This document shows positions 22,401-29,659 of a stretch of 35,111 nucleotides of DNA, piece after piece. Made by a program: the position numbers and the translations under genes. The notes under the pieces were generated by a model, which had not been told where the DNA came from, did no database searches, and worked only from the letters and a program-made list of their open reading frames with translations. The DNA is taken from the NCBI GenBank assembly GCA_030535915.1, contig JAUNQZ010000004.1, positions 1 through 35,111 on the forward strand, written 5' to 3'. Source of the DNA: a bacterium. Its GTDB lineage: Bacteria; Verrucomicrobiota; Kiritimatiellia; RFP12; DVOR01. Every line of letters begins with the position of its first letter. Position 1 is the first letter of the stretch.

Positions 22401-23053
22401 TCTATTGCAACCACACGCAAAAAGAAAAGTGGCAACAATAAAAAGACCCATGCAGATTCAATTGCACAAACACCTAATACCGATGCAAAAATCATCATGT
22501 CAAGGCTATGCCCACCACGCAACGCATAGCGATTTTGTAAAAGGACACAAACAAGTAGAAGGAAAAAACTCCATACATTTGCATTAAACGAGGAAGCACT
22601 CAAAAAACCAGGGAATGAAAAAATCAACAATGCACACGCAACATCTGCTGCAATTGGCGAAATCCAACGATGAGAGCCCGGCACGGATTCTTCATTAGCC
22701 GCATCCAAAGCCCAAAAACGTACAACGCCCCATGTACATGATACGAACGCGCCAAAAATTACTGCGCCCAAAACATTTAAGGCAAGAATAGAAGGTGTTG
22801 AACCAAGAAAAACATTTACAATCGTCCACAAGATTGGATAAGCCTCTTGAGATGTAATGCTCATCCCCGTAAAAGTTGAAATCCAAGATGAATGCTCACC
22901 GACAAAGGCCGCATCCTCTGCAAGGGCAATGCCAACAATCATTGCAACAAAGCCCCAAAAGAGTGCTCGAATCGTTGAACTTAATGTACTCCGAAACGAT
23001 GATTTATCTGGGAATGGACGCGAACAAAAAAAGTCCAACATTGCACTAAACAT
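19460..23053 (-). CDS. Very large inner-membrane protein with C-terminal TPR repeats
   Basis: A 1197-residue protein of two halves. Residues 1 to about 460 hold some 10-11 membrane segments (for example ALFWGFVAMIVGIALA, NVLGAVIFGAFVSC, VWSFFLLLVCVLL, PGIIIIFGASVVLPIVAW). The first loop, with AYPILWTIVNVFLGSTPSILALNVLGA, faintly recalls the DUF2723/TMEM260 group of GT-C-like mannosyltransferase relatives, but I would not claim that. From about 560 to the end the protein is alpha-helical with TPR-type repeats, such as ARIGAVMGAIYEEQGLLDLA then EQKYLTAVQVNPNDINVLRQ. The function is unknown: assembly scaffold or glycosyl-transfer enzyme are options. The ribosome site is weak (AGAGAAAG). It has its own promoter (23126-23155) and the palindrome at 19374-19423 as terminator. 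Confidence 0.8.
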   Translation of the reverse strand: MFSAMLDFFCSRPFPDKSSFRSTLSSTIRALFWGFVAMIVGIALAEDAAFVGEHSSWISTFTGMSITSQEAYPILWTIVNVFLGSTPSILALNVLGAVIFGAFVSCTWGVVRFWALDAANEESVPGSHRWISPIAADVACALLIFSFPGFLSASSFNANVWSFFLLLVCVLLQNRYALRGGHSLDMMIFASVLGVCAIESAWVFLLLPLFFLRVVAIEWRLWDHNVRNLPVWFIAFVIGSVTLIVLNAFRIAPIFTFHSIWETQMGVARMFLSIYKSFMMPGIIIIFGASVVLPIVAWVTARRLLNNDRSLGLLIVGSVMTILMLVLSFAFVFDKNSFIPQVLLMKLPLRFWLTQHGAGSLYPMLPVATMWINAAVLGMLSVGWGVQIVFKNPNNFEERDIGKIPRGVLAMRTGAFILCPILLITITLTIVTHIMAFSDLNRYAREDLNLTQAPYSSMADQFGEYIVQQMLPNSPSLAAGHTYVAGSAYKRWMIDPVSAAARRHNLNVVQFNTMREADSRYINWIKEKINNDSRLVDAGADVRHFNDILDYNFNRFILTFFVSHPTVEQRVAVYDLCDYWYRARLRPVPAGALFIGVEDENCEQYAEQLWLEHLQLREQWGLVKDYGKTASSWTDVNIDTAKQIAEHLAFVANNLGTYYDDIACRIGDAKDVTPEEIKKAETYLTRAIDCYRYANEMHPENAAAILNYYAICNTRPAAEKLLSPVDATLSETKFKDFIKETTEKKRLYRLQETIRYHGYIRDARLFVSAGLSWAIQAAPDAALATYRNAELNLSEMGDEHGAARIGAVMGAIYEEQGLLDLAEQKYLTAVQVNPNDINVLRQLMNLALQRGNLDEASGYLRRVEDIVGGVGSQDDQLNAILVLDQAAYYIGIGDNEKARNLLARYTKDFPDDVVGWSMLAMLSIDEGRLSEVRSYISANIRRAKNTSPYYTHILDGRLAQADAEQLVKQTPNVLPHENQLIRKKYQEARAHYRSAYASRPNVANVVQLILQIDFILHDGVDAIRDAETLLQCDPQNPMALYAIGMKRLEDAILFGEVGAEGYFRRAIESSKNRRMQIPLELLVNAADVLARTDDMIKLTEAEVLISEATRRVAGTPSEYFATATSALVLAHMGKTEDAKRMMAHTRALPGVPNLPQLKFVDAWIAIKEGRKNDARNILSDVRMAIGSKATKLDQLDF

Positions 23054-23125
23054 ATTTCAATCTTTCTCTTGATAAAACATAAATGGTAACAAAAATTACA
23101 CAAGTGAAATTTACTCACATATCAT

Positions 23126-23155
23126 AGTATAACATAGAATGTACAAGTACTTCAA
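23126..23155 (-). promoter_or_regulatory. Sigma70-type promoter of the membrane-TPR gene
   Basis: On the minus strand TTGAAG (23155-23150) and TATACT (23131-23126) are separated by 18 bp. The start would be near 23119, about 65 nt before the ATG at 23053. Confidence 0.6.
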
Positions 23156-23168
23156 TCTTTTTGAGATT

Positions 23169-23193
23169 TTGTTTTAAAATAACATTAAAACAA
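23169..23193. repeat. AT-rich inverted repeat after the pseudopilin operon
   Basis: TTGTTTTAA (23169-23177) and TTAAAACAA (23185-23193) pair over 9 bp with a 7-nt loop, starting 7 bp beyond the GspJ-like stop. No T-run follows on the minus strand, so termination would be weak. Some read-through into the membrane-TPR gene is possible. Confidence 0.4.
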
Positions 23194-23199
23194 GGATTC

Positions 23200-24141
23200 C
23201 TATTTAAAAATTCCTTGAGCAGGATTCGGTGGACCACCAGCGGGACGCCCTCCACCTCCCATGACAGGCGGACCATTTGTATTTCCCGAATGATTCCCTG
23301 GTCGACGATTATTATTTGATCCCTCCGTAGCAGAAGTTCCACCTCTTGAAGTTTGATTCGCGCCGGAAGCAAGACTGCTATTTTGAGAAACTTGAGCCAT
23401 AGGAATTTGAATTATACGCTTATATTCAATAGGATCTTCACCTTCTTCTGGCGGTTCTAACCAAAGTGTTATTTCAAGCGCAGTCGGCAAAATATTTTCC
23501 TTTGTCCATTCTTCCGTTTCTTCAATCCATTTAAGTTCTTCATCTTCATCAAGTTCTTCATCCGGATCTAAAAGACGAATATTCATTCCTTGTACCTTGG
23601 GAGAAAGAATAAGAAATGCTTCTTCTTCTTCAGGACGAAACTCCTCTTCAGCCTTTGTCTCATCCTCATCTATTGCGGCTCCGCTTTCTTCATCAATACG
23701 CATACTTTGTCGCCATGCGCAAACTGCAAACCCACCTGGGCGACCATTTTCTTCATCTGCGATATAAATATGAACACGATGAGGGACATCTGCAAAAGCA
23801 ACGTCATCACCAATAAGCGCTGGACCAATTTTCGACCATTCGATTCGATCTCTCGCACTTTCATCATCGCCATCGCTCTCAAATTTTAAGACATAGGCAT
23901 CACCTTCTCCAGGTGTATAAGCAGAACGTAACGCACTTTCAATTTGATCCATAATAAAATCAGAATGTCCAGAACTATCTGCAAGCTTACGCCCTGCATT
24001 CCAAGAACGCGTAACAGTTGTAAATGATGAAAAAAGCATCACAGAAAGGATGCCTGTCAAAAGAAGCGCAACAAGCATCTCAACGAGAGTAAATCCTCTT
24101 CGTTTTTTATCGCTTAAATTAACCTTACATAAAGTAGACAT
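23200..24141 (-). CDS. Pseudopilin, GspJ/PulJ-like, with acidic body and Gly/Asn/Pro-rich tail
   Basis: A 313-residue prepilin-like protein. KKRRGFTLVEMLVALLLTGILSVMLFS (12-38) is the type III signal: prepilin peptidase would cut after Gly16 and methylate Phe17, and the helix assembles into a pilus or pseudopilus. The following FTTVTRSWNAGRKL and the length resemble the minor pseudopilin GspJ. Unusual are a strongly acidic middle (many Glu/Asp runs) and a C-terminal tail of about 55 residues rich in Gly, Asn, Ser and Pro that looks disordered. It is the last gene of the operon from kdsA and lies 5 nt after the GspI-like gene. No secretin, ATPase or platform protein is present here. Confidence 0.82.
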   Translation of the reverse strand: MSTLCKVNLSDKKRRGFTLVEMLVALLLTGILSVMLFSSFTTVTRSWNAGRKLADSSGHSDFIMDQIESALRSAYTPGEGDAYVLKFESDGDDESARDRIEWSKIGPALIGDDVAFADVPHRVHIYIADEENGRPGGFAVCAWRQSMRIDEESGAAIDEDETKAEEEFRPEEEEAFLILSPKVQGMNIRLLDPDEELDEDEELKWIEETEEWTKENILPTALEITLWLEPPEEGEDPIEYKRIIQIPMAQVSQNSSLASGANQTSRGGTSATEGSNNNRRPGNHSGNTNGPPVMGGGGRPAGGPPNPAQGIFK

Positions 24142-24146
24142 AAATA

Positions 24147-24587
24147 TTATTTGGATGAAGAAGATGTTGTTTGAGAGCCTTTTCCTGTTGTCGTTGTACT
24201 TTCTGTATGACGATAATAACTAACTATTTCTTCCCGATTAGCCCCATTTTCCCATGAAACAATCGTTCGAATGGTATAAAGGCGGTCATCAACAACTCCA
24301 TCTTCAGGTTCTTCTTTTTCATCAACAGTACGCTCGTATATATACCCTTCTTTAAGCGTACCATCTGGATCAACAGGAATGTCTTCCTCTGGATCTTCAA
24401 TATCGCGCAAAGGATATGCAATTTCTCCTAAAGAAAAAACATACGCAACATCTTGACGACTACGAGAAGTTCCAATTACACGCATGTTCATCATAATTGA
24501 TTGATAAATCACCGCCAAGCCTCCACCAAGAATGATGATGGCAAGCACAAGTTCTATCAAAGAAAAACCAGAACGCGTTGAAGACAT
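24147..24587 (-). CDS. Pseudopilin, GspI-like
   Basis: A 146-residue protein with the prepilin signal SGFSLIELVLAIIILGGGLAVIYQS at the N-terminus (cleavage after Gly7, Glu at position +5 of the mature chain). The short globular part contains DVAYVFSLGEIAYPLRDIE and YTIRTIVSW, and the end is a Ser/Thr-rich stretch. Size and hydrophobic helix resemble the minor pseudopilin GspI, the usual partner of GspJ, which follows here. The start lies 7 nt after the YihY-like stop, so it belongs to the same message. The pair could form the tip of a pseudopilus whose main parts are encoded elsewhere. Confidence 0.8.
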   Translation of the reverse strand: MSSTRSGFSLIELVLAIIILGGGLAVIYQSIMMNMRVIGTSRSRQDVAYVFSLGEIAYPLRDIEDPEEDIPVDPDGTLKEGYIYERTVDEKEEPEDGVVDDRLYTIRTIVSWENGANREEIVSYYRHTESTTTTGKGSQTTSSSSK

Positions 24588-24594
24588 AACAAAC

Positions 24595-26142
24595 TTAAGC
24601 TTTTATCGCCCCCTCAACATCATCCTTTGCGGTCTTTGAATTAGACTCACAAGACGCTTGATTGGTTCCCTCTTGGTCAATAGGAGGCTCTTGTTTTGCA
24701 CGTGAACGTTGATAAACAAGTGCGTCCATGATAGTCATTGAGAAACGATTATTAAGCATTTCCGAAAATTCATCGCGCAAGCGTTCAATTGAAGCATAGG
24801 GCCCAATCGTTGTACTAGAGGTATTAATTGCAAGTTTCTCTCCCTTTGTATTATCAAGACACGCATTAATAACATCAGCCACCGTCAATCGTGTTGCACA
24901 TCGACTCAAAACAAAACCTGTAGGAATGGAACTTTGACCATCTGTTACAGGCAATAAAATCTTCGCTCTTCCTAAAAGTGCGGCGACACGATGAACTTCG
25001 CGAGAAGGAAGCATAAAAAGATTAGAAAATTTTTCAACTTCAACAGGATGGCTATCGCGATCAATTGAATCTGCAGCGCAAAGAGTTAAAGCAATGGCAA
25101 GCGTAATAGTATCGCGTTCTGAAGGATGCGAGAATGCAGACTCCCTAACCAACTCATGGCGATACTGAAAAACATAACAAATTTCTGCACCAAAAAGAAT
25201 AATTTGCCAACTCCAATTTATCCAAAAGAGGAGAATTGGCAATGCAACAAGAGATCCATAAATACTACTATTACTTGAAATTCCGATTTGGAACCACAAA
25301 CAAAGTTTAAAAAATGCTTGCAATAAAATTACTGTAATAAACCCACCCACAAATGCACTTGTAAACCGCACACGAGCATTAGGCATAAAACAAAAAATAA
25401 AGGCAAACAAACATGAAAATATTGCAAGCGGAATGACGAATCGAAGAAAACCTAATGCCTCCATTAACCATCCAGCATGACTAAAATAATTTTGAAAAGT
25501 GCCAAGAATAGGCAAGGATGATGCTGAAAGTGCTAGCACTGGAACAATAATAATTACACATAAATAATCTGTGATCTTACGCCAAATGCTACGAGGTTTT
25601 GGGATTCCCCAAATCGCATTAAAACTCTCTTCTATTTTACCCAAGACATTGATAACCATGAAAAGTAAACACACCGCACCAATTGTACCAAGTGCCTTAA
25701 AGTTAATCTTATTGATTTGTTCAACAACACTTCCCAAAAGACGTCGCACAGATTGGGAGACATTTTTAGCATGCTCCGAAGATTCTTGTACAAGAGGCTC
25801 TAAATGCGCATTTGATTCATCAACTGCGGTCGCTTGCGATTCAACAATGTATTCTTGTTCAGCCGCAACTTCAATACGATTTAAGATGTGGCTCTCTAAA
25901 AACTCGCCACCACCAAATGCTCTCAAAGAGGTCATTGCCAATGCCAACACTGGCACAATCGCTAACAATGTAATGTATGTTAAAGCGGATGCATGTAATG
26001 AACAAACATCCGATAAGAAAGCTCTACAAACAAGGAAAATAAATCGTAAAGGATGAAAAAAGAAACGACGCATTGGCGTCATTTTTGTCAAATCTAATCG
26101 CCAAAGCGTCTCTTCAAAAAAAAGTCGAAGCCTATCAATCAT
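24595..26142 (-). CDS. YihY/BrkB-family inner-membrane protein
   Basis: A 515-residue integral membrane protein of the YihY/BrkB family, sometimes misnamed ribonuclease BN; its biochemical role is unknown. The first membrane segment has the family pattern ASALTYITLLAIVPVLALAMT (51-71). An extracytoplasmic insert follows, then about five more segments (for example AIFSCLFAFIFCFMPNARVRF and ILLFWINWSWQIILFGAEI with the WxxWxxxxxGAE pattern). The C-terminal 170 residues are cytoplasmic and resemble the winged-helix-like extension of longer YihY proteins (SREVHRVAALLGRAKILLPV). GGAG precedes the ATG, which lies 10 nt after ptsI. Its place behind PTS and LPS-export genes fits an envelope role. Confidence 0.86.
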   Translation of the reverse strand: MIDRLRLFFEETLWRLDLTKMTPMRRFFFHPLRFIFLVCRAFLSDVCSLHASALTYITLLAIVPVLALAMTSLRAFGGGEFLESHILNRIEVAAEQEYIVESQATAVDESNAHLEPLVQESSEHAKNVSQSVRRLLGSVVEQINKINFKALGTIGAVCLLFMVINVLGKIEESFNAIWGIPKPRSIWRKITDYLCVIIIVPVLALSASSLPILGTFQNYFSHAGWLMEALGFLRFVIPLAIFSCLFAFIFCFMPNARVRFTSAFVGGFITVILLQAFFKLCLWFQIGISSNSSIYGSLVALPILLFWINWSWQIILFGAEICYVFQYRHELVRESAFSHPSERDTITLAIALTLCAADSIDRDSHPVEVEKFSNLFMLPSREVHRVAALLGRAKILLPVTDGQSSIPTGFVLSRCATRLTVADVINACLDNTKGEKLAINTSSTTIGPYASIERLRDEFSEMLNNRFSMTIMDALVYQRSRAKQEPPIDQEGTNQASCESNSKTAKDDVEGAIKA

Positions 26143-26152
26143 AACAACTCCT

Positions 26153-27934
26153 TTACGAACTTAAAACATCATGTGCATAGGTTGCAACCAGTTCACGACA
26201 ACGCGTCTCAATCTCTTTCGCTGTCGCAAGATCTTCACGCACAAGCGAATCTATTAAGCGTTGCATATCAAAATATGCCGTACGACAAACCAACTCTTTA
26301 ACACGAGGAATTAAATTCGCAGACATGCTTAAACGTCGAATTCCCATACCAATCAATAAAACCGCAGCCATAGGATCCGATGCCATTTCACCACATACGC
26401 ATACAGGAATATCATGCTTACGAGCCGCTCGCACCACCATTCTTAACATTTCAAGAATAACTGGATGAAATGGCTGATACAAGTGTGCGACCGACTCATT
26501 ACCTCTATCCACAGCCAATGTATATTGGACAAGGTCATTCGTCCCAACAGAGAAGAAATCACACGCTTGCGCAAGTTTGTCCGCCATCAACGCAGCGGAA
26601 GGCACCTCAATCATCACCCCTTCCGGAACATTTTCCGCGAAGGGAATACCTTCCATCGCAAGTTCATGCTTACATTGACGGACGAAATCTCGACATGCGT
26701 GAAGTTCTTCCAATGTCGTCACCATTGGATACATTAATTCACAACGGCCCATCACGGAAGCTCTCAAAATCGCACGAACTTGAGCTCTAAATGTCGATTG
26801 ATTATTCAACAAATAACGGACGGAACGATTTCCTAAAAACGGATTAGCTTCTCGAGCATGACTACGTCCGACCATTTTATCTCCGCCAATATCAAGTACC
26901 CGTATCGTCACGGGTTTTCCTCGACAAGCAGAAATAACCTCCGAATAAGCTCGAAATTGCTCTTCCTCTGACGGCTCTCGACCAAGCCCAATCCAAAGAT
27001 ATTCGGTACGATAAAGGCCAATACCTTCAGCGCCATGCTCACCTATACCTTCAAATCCAACGGAGTGATCCGCATTAGCGAAGAGTGTCACACGCACTCC
27101 ATCTGGTGTGATAGCAGGTCGATCAGCAAGTAAATGACGATGTTCTAATGCCGCACGTTGCTGTGCTGTTTGTGATAAAATCTCCGCTTTAATTTCATCT
27201 GTCGGCAAATGCCAAACAGCGCCATTAAAACCATCAAGAGCGACTTCATCCCCCGTGACAATACTGTCAAGAGAAGCTCCAATCCCGACAACAGCTGGCA
27301 CACCAAGGGCTCGAGCCAAAATGGTCACATGTGCAGTTAAAGACCCTTGTTCGGTAACAAGTCCTCGAATAAAACGCCGAGGTAATGCGACCGCATCAGA
27401 GGGAGAAATATTATCTGCAACAACAATAGAAGGACGACTAATTTCAGGAATTGAGCGTTGAGCATCATCGCCTAAAAGATTTCCTACAAGACGATTACGG
27501 ACATCATCAATATCTGCAATACGCTCTCGTAAATAATCATCCCCCATACGACGCATTGTCTCTGCCATTTGCCCAAAAGCTTGCGAGACGGCCCATTCTA
27601 CATTTTCATGCTGATTGCGTACAACATTAACAACAGAATCAATGAAAAAGGTATCTTCAAGCATCATAAGATGCGAATCAAAAATACCCGCCTCGTTAGA
27701 AGAAGCATGCGAAGCCGTTGTTTTTGCGAGTTCACAAAGTTGTCGTCGAGAAAGATCTATTGCCGTATAAAAACGAGCAATTTCTGCATTGACAGAGGTG
27801 TCTGGCACTTCATAACGCGGTGCCTCACGATCTTTTTGAGCTTCAAAACGAACGACTGGTGCAAAAACCACACCCCCCGAAGCCGCGAGACCTCGGAAAC
27901 AAATAGGTGTTCGTGCGTTTTGAGATTCACTCAT
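26153..27934 (-). CDS. ptsI: PTS enzyme I (phosphoenolpyruvate--protein phosphotransferase)
   Basis: Takes phosphate from phosphoenolpyruvate and passes it to His of HPr. The 593-residue product has the three EI parts: the N-terminal HPr-binding region, the swivelling domain with phospho-accepting His202 in GSLTAHVTILARALGVPAVVG, and the PEP-binding barrel with VLDIGGDKM, NPFLGNRSVRYLL, MIEVPSAALMADKLA, DFFSVGTNDLVQYTLAVDRGN and VCGEMASDP. The start is taken at ATG 27932-27934; a TTG three codons earlier is possible. No ribosome site is visible, and the gene begins 20 nt after ptsH, so coupling is likely. No sugar EII genes are in the window. With hprK present, a regulatory PTS is more likely than bulk sugar uptake. 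Confidence 0.95.
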   Translation of the reverse strand: MSESQNARTPICFRGLAASGGVVFAPVVRFEAQKDREAPRYEVPDTSVNAEIARFYTAIDLSRRQLCELAKTTASHASSNEAGIFDSHLMMLEDTFFIDSVVNVVRNQHENVEWAVSQAFGQMAETMRRMGDDYLRERIADIDDVRNRLVGNLLGDDAQRSIPEISRPSIVVADNISPSDAVALPRRFIRGLVTEQGSLTAHVTILARALGVPAVVGIGASLDSIVTGDEVALDGFNGAVWHLPTDEIKAEILSQTAQQRAALEHRHLLADRPAITPDGVRVTLFANADHSVGFEGIGEHGAEGIGLYRTEYLWIGLGREPSEEEQFRAYSEVISACRGKPVTIRVLDIGGDKMVGRSHAREANPFLGNRSVRYLLNNQSTFRAQVRAILRASVMGRCELMYPMVTTLEELHACRDFVRQCKHELAMEGIPFAENVPEGVMIEVPSAALMADKLAQACDFFSVGTNDLVQYTLAVDRGNESVAHLYQPFHPVILEMLRMVVRAARKHDIPVCVCGEMASDPMAAVLLIGMGIRRLSMSANLIPRVKELVCRTAYFDMQRLIDSLVREDLATAKEIETRCRELVATYAHDVLSS

Positions 27935-27954
27935 CGTGTGCAATCAAATCAAAA

Positions 27955-28233
27955 TTATTCGTCAGGCAAATCAAACTTACGATCAACAAGACTCTTAAGC
28001 TCATCAACAGCCATCTGAGCCTCTTCGCCAGTTGCATGAATAGTAAGGGTTGTTCCATGAACTGCTTCAAGCGTCATTAACGCCATGATGCTCTTTCCTG
28101 GGACAACAACGCCATCCTTTTCAACCGTTACATCTGCACGATAACGAGAAGCAGTCTTTGCAAAAAGACCTGCAGGACGGACATGCATGCCGTACTTGTT
28201 ATTAAGGGTAACAGTAATGGTTGCTTCGTTCAT
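27955..28233 (-). CDS. ptsH: Phosphocarrier protein HPr
   Basis: A 92-residue HPr. His17 in GMHVRPAGLF is the site phosphorylated by enzyme I. Ser48 in GKSIMALMTLEA is the regulatory site phosphorylated by HPr kinase, and the residues around it match the HprK-target type seen in Gram-positives and some Gram-negatives. GGAG lies 9-10 nt before the ATG. The start overlaps the hprK stop (ATGA), and ptsI follows, so kinase, target and enzyme I are made together. Confidence 0.96.
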   Translation of the reverse strand: MNEATITVTLNNKYGMHVRPAGLFAKTASRYRADVTVEKDGVVVPGKSIMALMTLEAVHGTTLTIHATGEEAQMAVDELKSLVDRKFDLPDE

Positions 28234-29219
28234 TGTTTTTTCTCCACCGATTGATAATGCGCAAGGAGTTGTGCATCAAGCACCGCCGCCGCATCAACAC
28301 CAGAATTACGCATTTTAAAGGTCGCTGCAGCTGTCTCAACCACATTAACAAAGTCTCGACCTGCTGCAACAGGAATAATAAGATGTTGGATTTGAACACC
28401 CAAAATCTCCGAAGTTCTGACATCTGAACCAACACGATCAATGTCATCTTCATTTGAGCAACGCCGCAACGAAACAATTAAGTCAAGACGACTTTCAGGC
28501 TTCACTGCGGCAATTCCAAAAAGTGTAGGCACATGAAGTAATCCCAAACCGCGGATTTCCATAAATCCACGCATATGAGCAGGAGCCGTGCCCGTCAATG
28601 TTCCATGAGTATTGATTGCAAGCATTGTAATATCATCCGAGATAAGTGCATTTCCGCGACGCAACAAACCAAGGGCGGTTTCACTCTTGCCAATACCAGG
28701 AGGCCCCTCTAACAATACCCCAATTCCTCCAACATCCACTAAAGACCCATGAACACTTGCACGCGGTGCAGAGAGTTCATGAAGAATTAATGGTCCCTGT
28801 GAGAAAACCGAACGCGTCTCACATCGTGTTGCAAGAATTGGCACACCCAAGCGATCTGCTTGTGCAAGAAGATCGCCCCCTATCGTTTCACTATCACGCC
28901 CACAAAGGATTATACCGGGGATATTCCATTGTAACATCGCCAACCATCGTGCGAGACGCTCTTCTGCATCAAGCGTCCGTAGGTAGGCCATTTCTGCATG
29001 TCCTAAAACCTGCAAACGCCGCCACGCAAAGTGTTCATAGAAACCCGTCAAAGCCAATCCTGGCCGATGTAAAACAGGTTCCTCAACGATACGGGTCATC
29101 CCCAAACGCCCTGCCAATACTTCTAACGCAAGCACTTCATGTGCAGCCTCATAGAAGCGTTCCACCGTTAATGGTGAAATACGAATTGTGCTAAGTGTTA
29201 GGGGCTTAAGAGTGTTCAT
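28230..29219 (-). CDS. hprK: HPr kinase/phosphorylase
   Basis: Bifunctional enzyme that phosphorylates and dephosphorylates the regulatory Ser of HPr, linking carbon or energy state to other processes. The product has 329 residues. The N-terminal domain is about 130 residues. Then come HGSLVDVGGIGVLLEG with conserved His157, the P-loop GPPGIGKS (172-179), GNALISDD, and the C-terminal signature LGVQIQHLIIPVAAGRDFVNVVETAAATF followed by RNSGVDAA. The P-loop has Pro where most family members have Ser (GxSGxGKS), a point to check. There is no ribosome site. Instead a long hairpin ends 9 nt before the ATG. It overlaps ptsH by ATGA and follows hpf by 62 bp. Confidence 0.93.
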   Translation of the reverse strand: MNTLKPLTLSTIRISPLTVERFYEAAHEVLALEVLAGRLGMTRIVEEPVLHRPGLALTGFYEHFAWRRLQVLGHAEMAYLRTLDAEERLARWLAMLQWNIPGIILCGRDSETIGGDLLAQADRLGVPILATRCETRSVFSQGPLILHELSAPRASVHGSLVDVGGIGVLLEGPPGIGKSETALGLLRRGNALISDDITMLAINTHGTLTGTAPAHMRGFMEIRGLGLLHVPTLFGIAAVKPESRLDLIVSLRRCSNEDDIDRVGSDVRTSEILGVQIQHLIIPVAAGRDFVNVVETAAATFKMRNSGVDAAAVLDAQLLAHYQSVEKKQ

Positions 29220-29228
29220 ACTTTTATG

Positions 29229-29270
29229 TTTTATGGTCTTATGTCCAAATTAAGACACAAGACCATAAAA
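29229..29270 (-). other. Long hairpin between hpf and hprK
   Basis: TTTTATGGTCTT (29229-29240) and AAGACCATAAAA (29259-29270) form a perfect 12-bp stem. Inside, TGTC (29242-29245) pairs with GACA (29254-29257). On the minus strand there is no T-run after it and the hprK ATG follows after 9 nt. It is therefore more likely an mRNA-processing, stability or translation-control element than a full terminator. Confidence 0.6.
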
Positions 29271-29281
29271 TGATTTAACAA

Positions 29282-29611
29282 TTACTTTGCAGCTTCTGCA
29301 GCTTGCGAAGCCTTACGTGCCGGCTCCACATAAGCTTTAGCGCGCTTTTTACGGATCTGCGTTTCCACTTTTGCAGCGGCCATATCGACAGCTGCACGCA
29401 TGGATGTATCTGTATGAGCGTTACCAACAAAGGTTTCGTTCTTGCGTTGAGCAATAACTTCTGCAGCGCAAAGCTTATTTTGGAAATCCATTACAACGCG
29501 AACTGATTCAACCATCGGAAATGCTTCACCTATTTTTTCCGCGCGTTGCTTTGCATATTCGCGAAAACCTTCAGAAATGTCTTTATGACGTGCGTTTACT
29601 TCTACTGTCAT
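29282..29611 (-). CDS. hpf: Ribosome hibernation-promoting factor, short form (HPF/RaiA family)
   Basis: A 109-residue protein of the HPF/YfiA family, which binds the 30S decoding region and stops translation in resting cells. It shows the family pattern: NARHKDISEGFREYAKQRAEKI near the N-terminus, VRVVMDF, the AAEVIAQRKNETFVGNAHTDTSMRAAVDMAAAKVETQIRKKRAK helix rich in Lys/Arg, and a short Ala-rich tail. The long-form dimerisation domain is absent. AGGTAGGT lies before the ATG. In proteobacteria hpf sits after lptB-rpoN and before ptsN. Here it follows lptB directly by 48 bp and precedes hprK. Confidence 0.92.
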   Translation of the reverse strand: MTVEVNARHKDISEGFREYAKQRAEKIGEAFPMVESVRVVMDFQNKLCAAEVIAQRKNETFVGNAHTDTSMRAAVDMAAAKVETQIRKKRAKAYVEPARKASQAAEAAK

Positions 29612-29659
29612 GTTGTACCTACCTTTCTTTTGGGTGGTTTTAGTTCTTGATGGACGACC

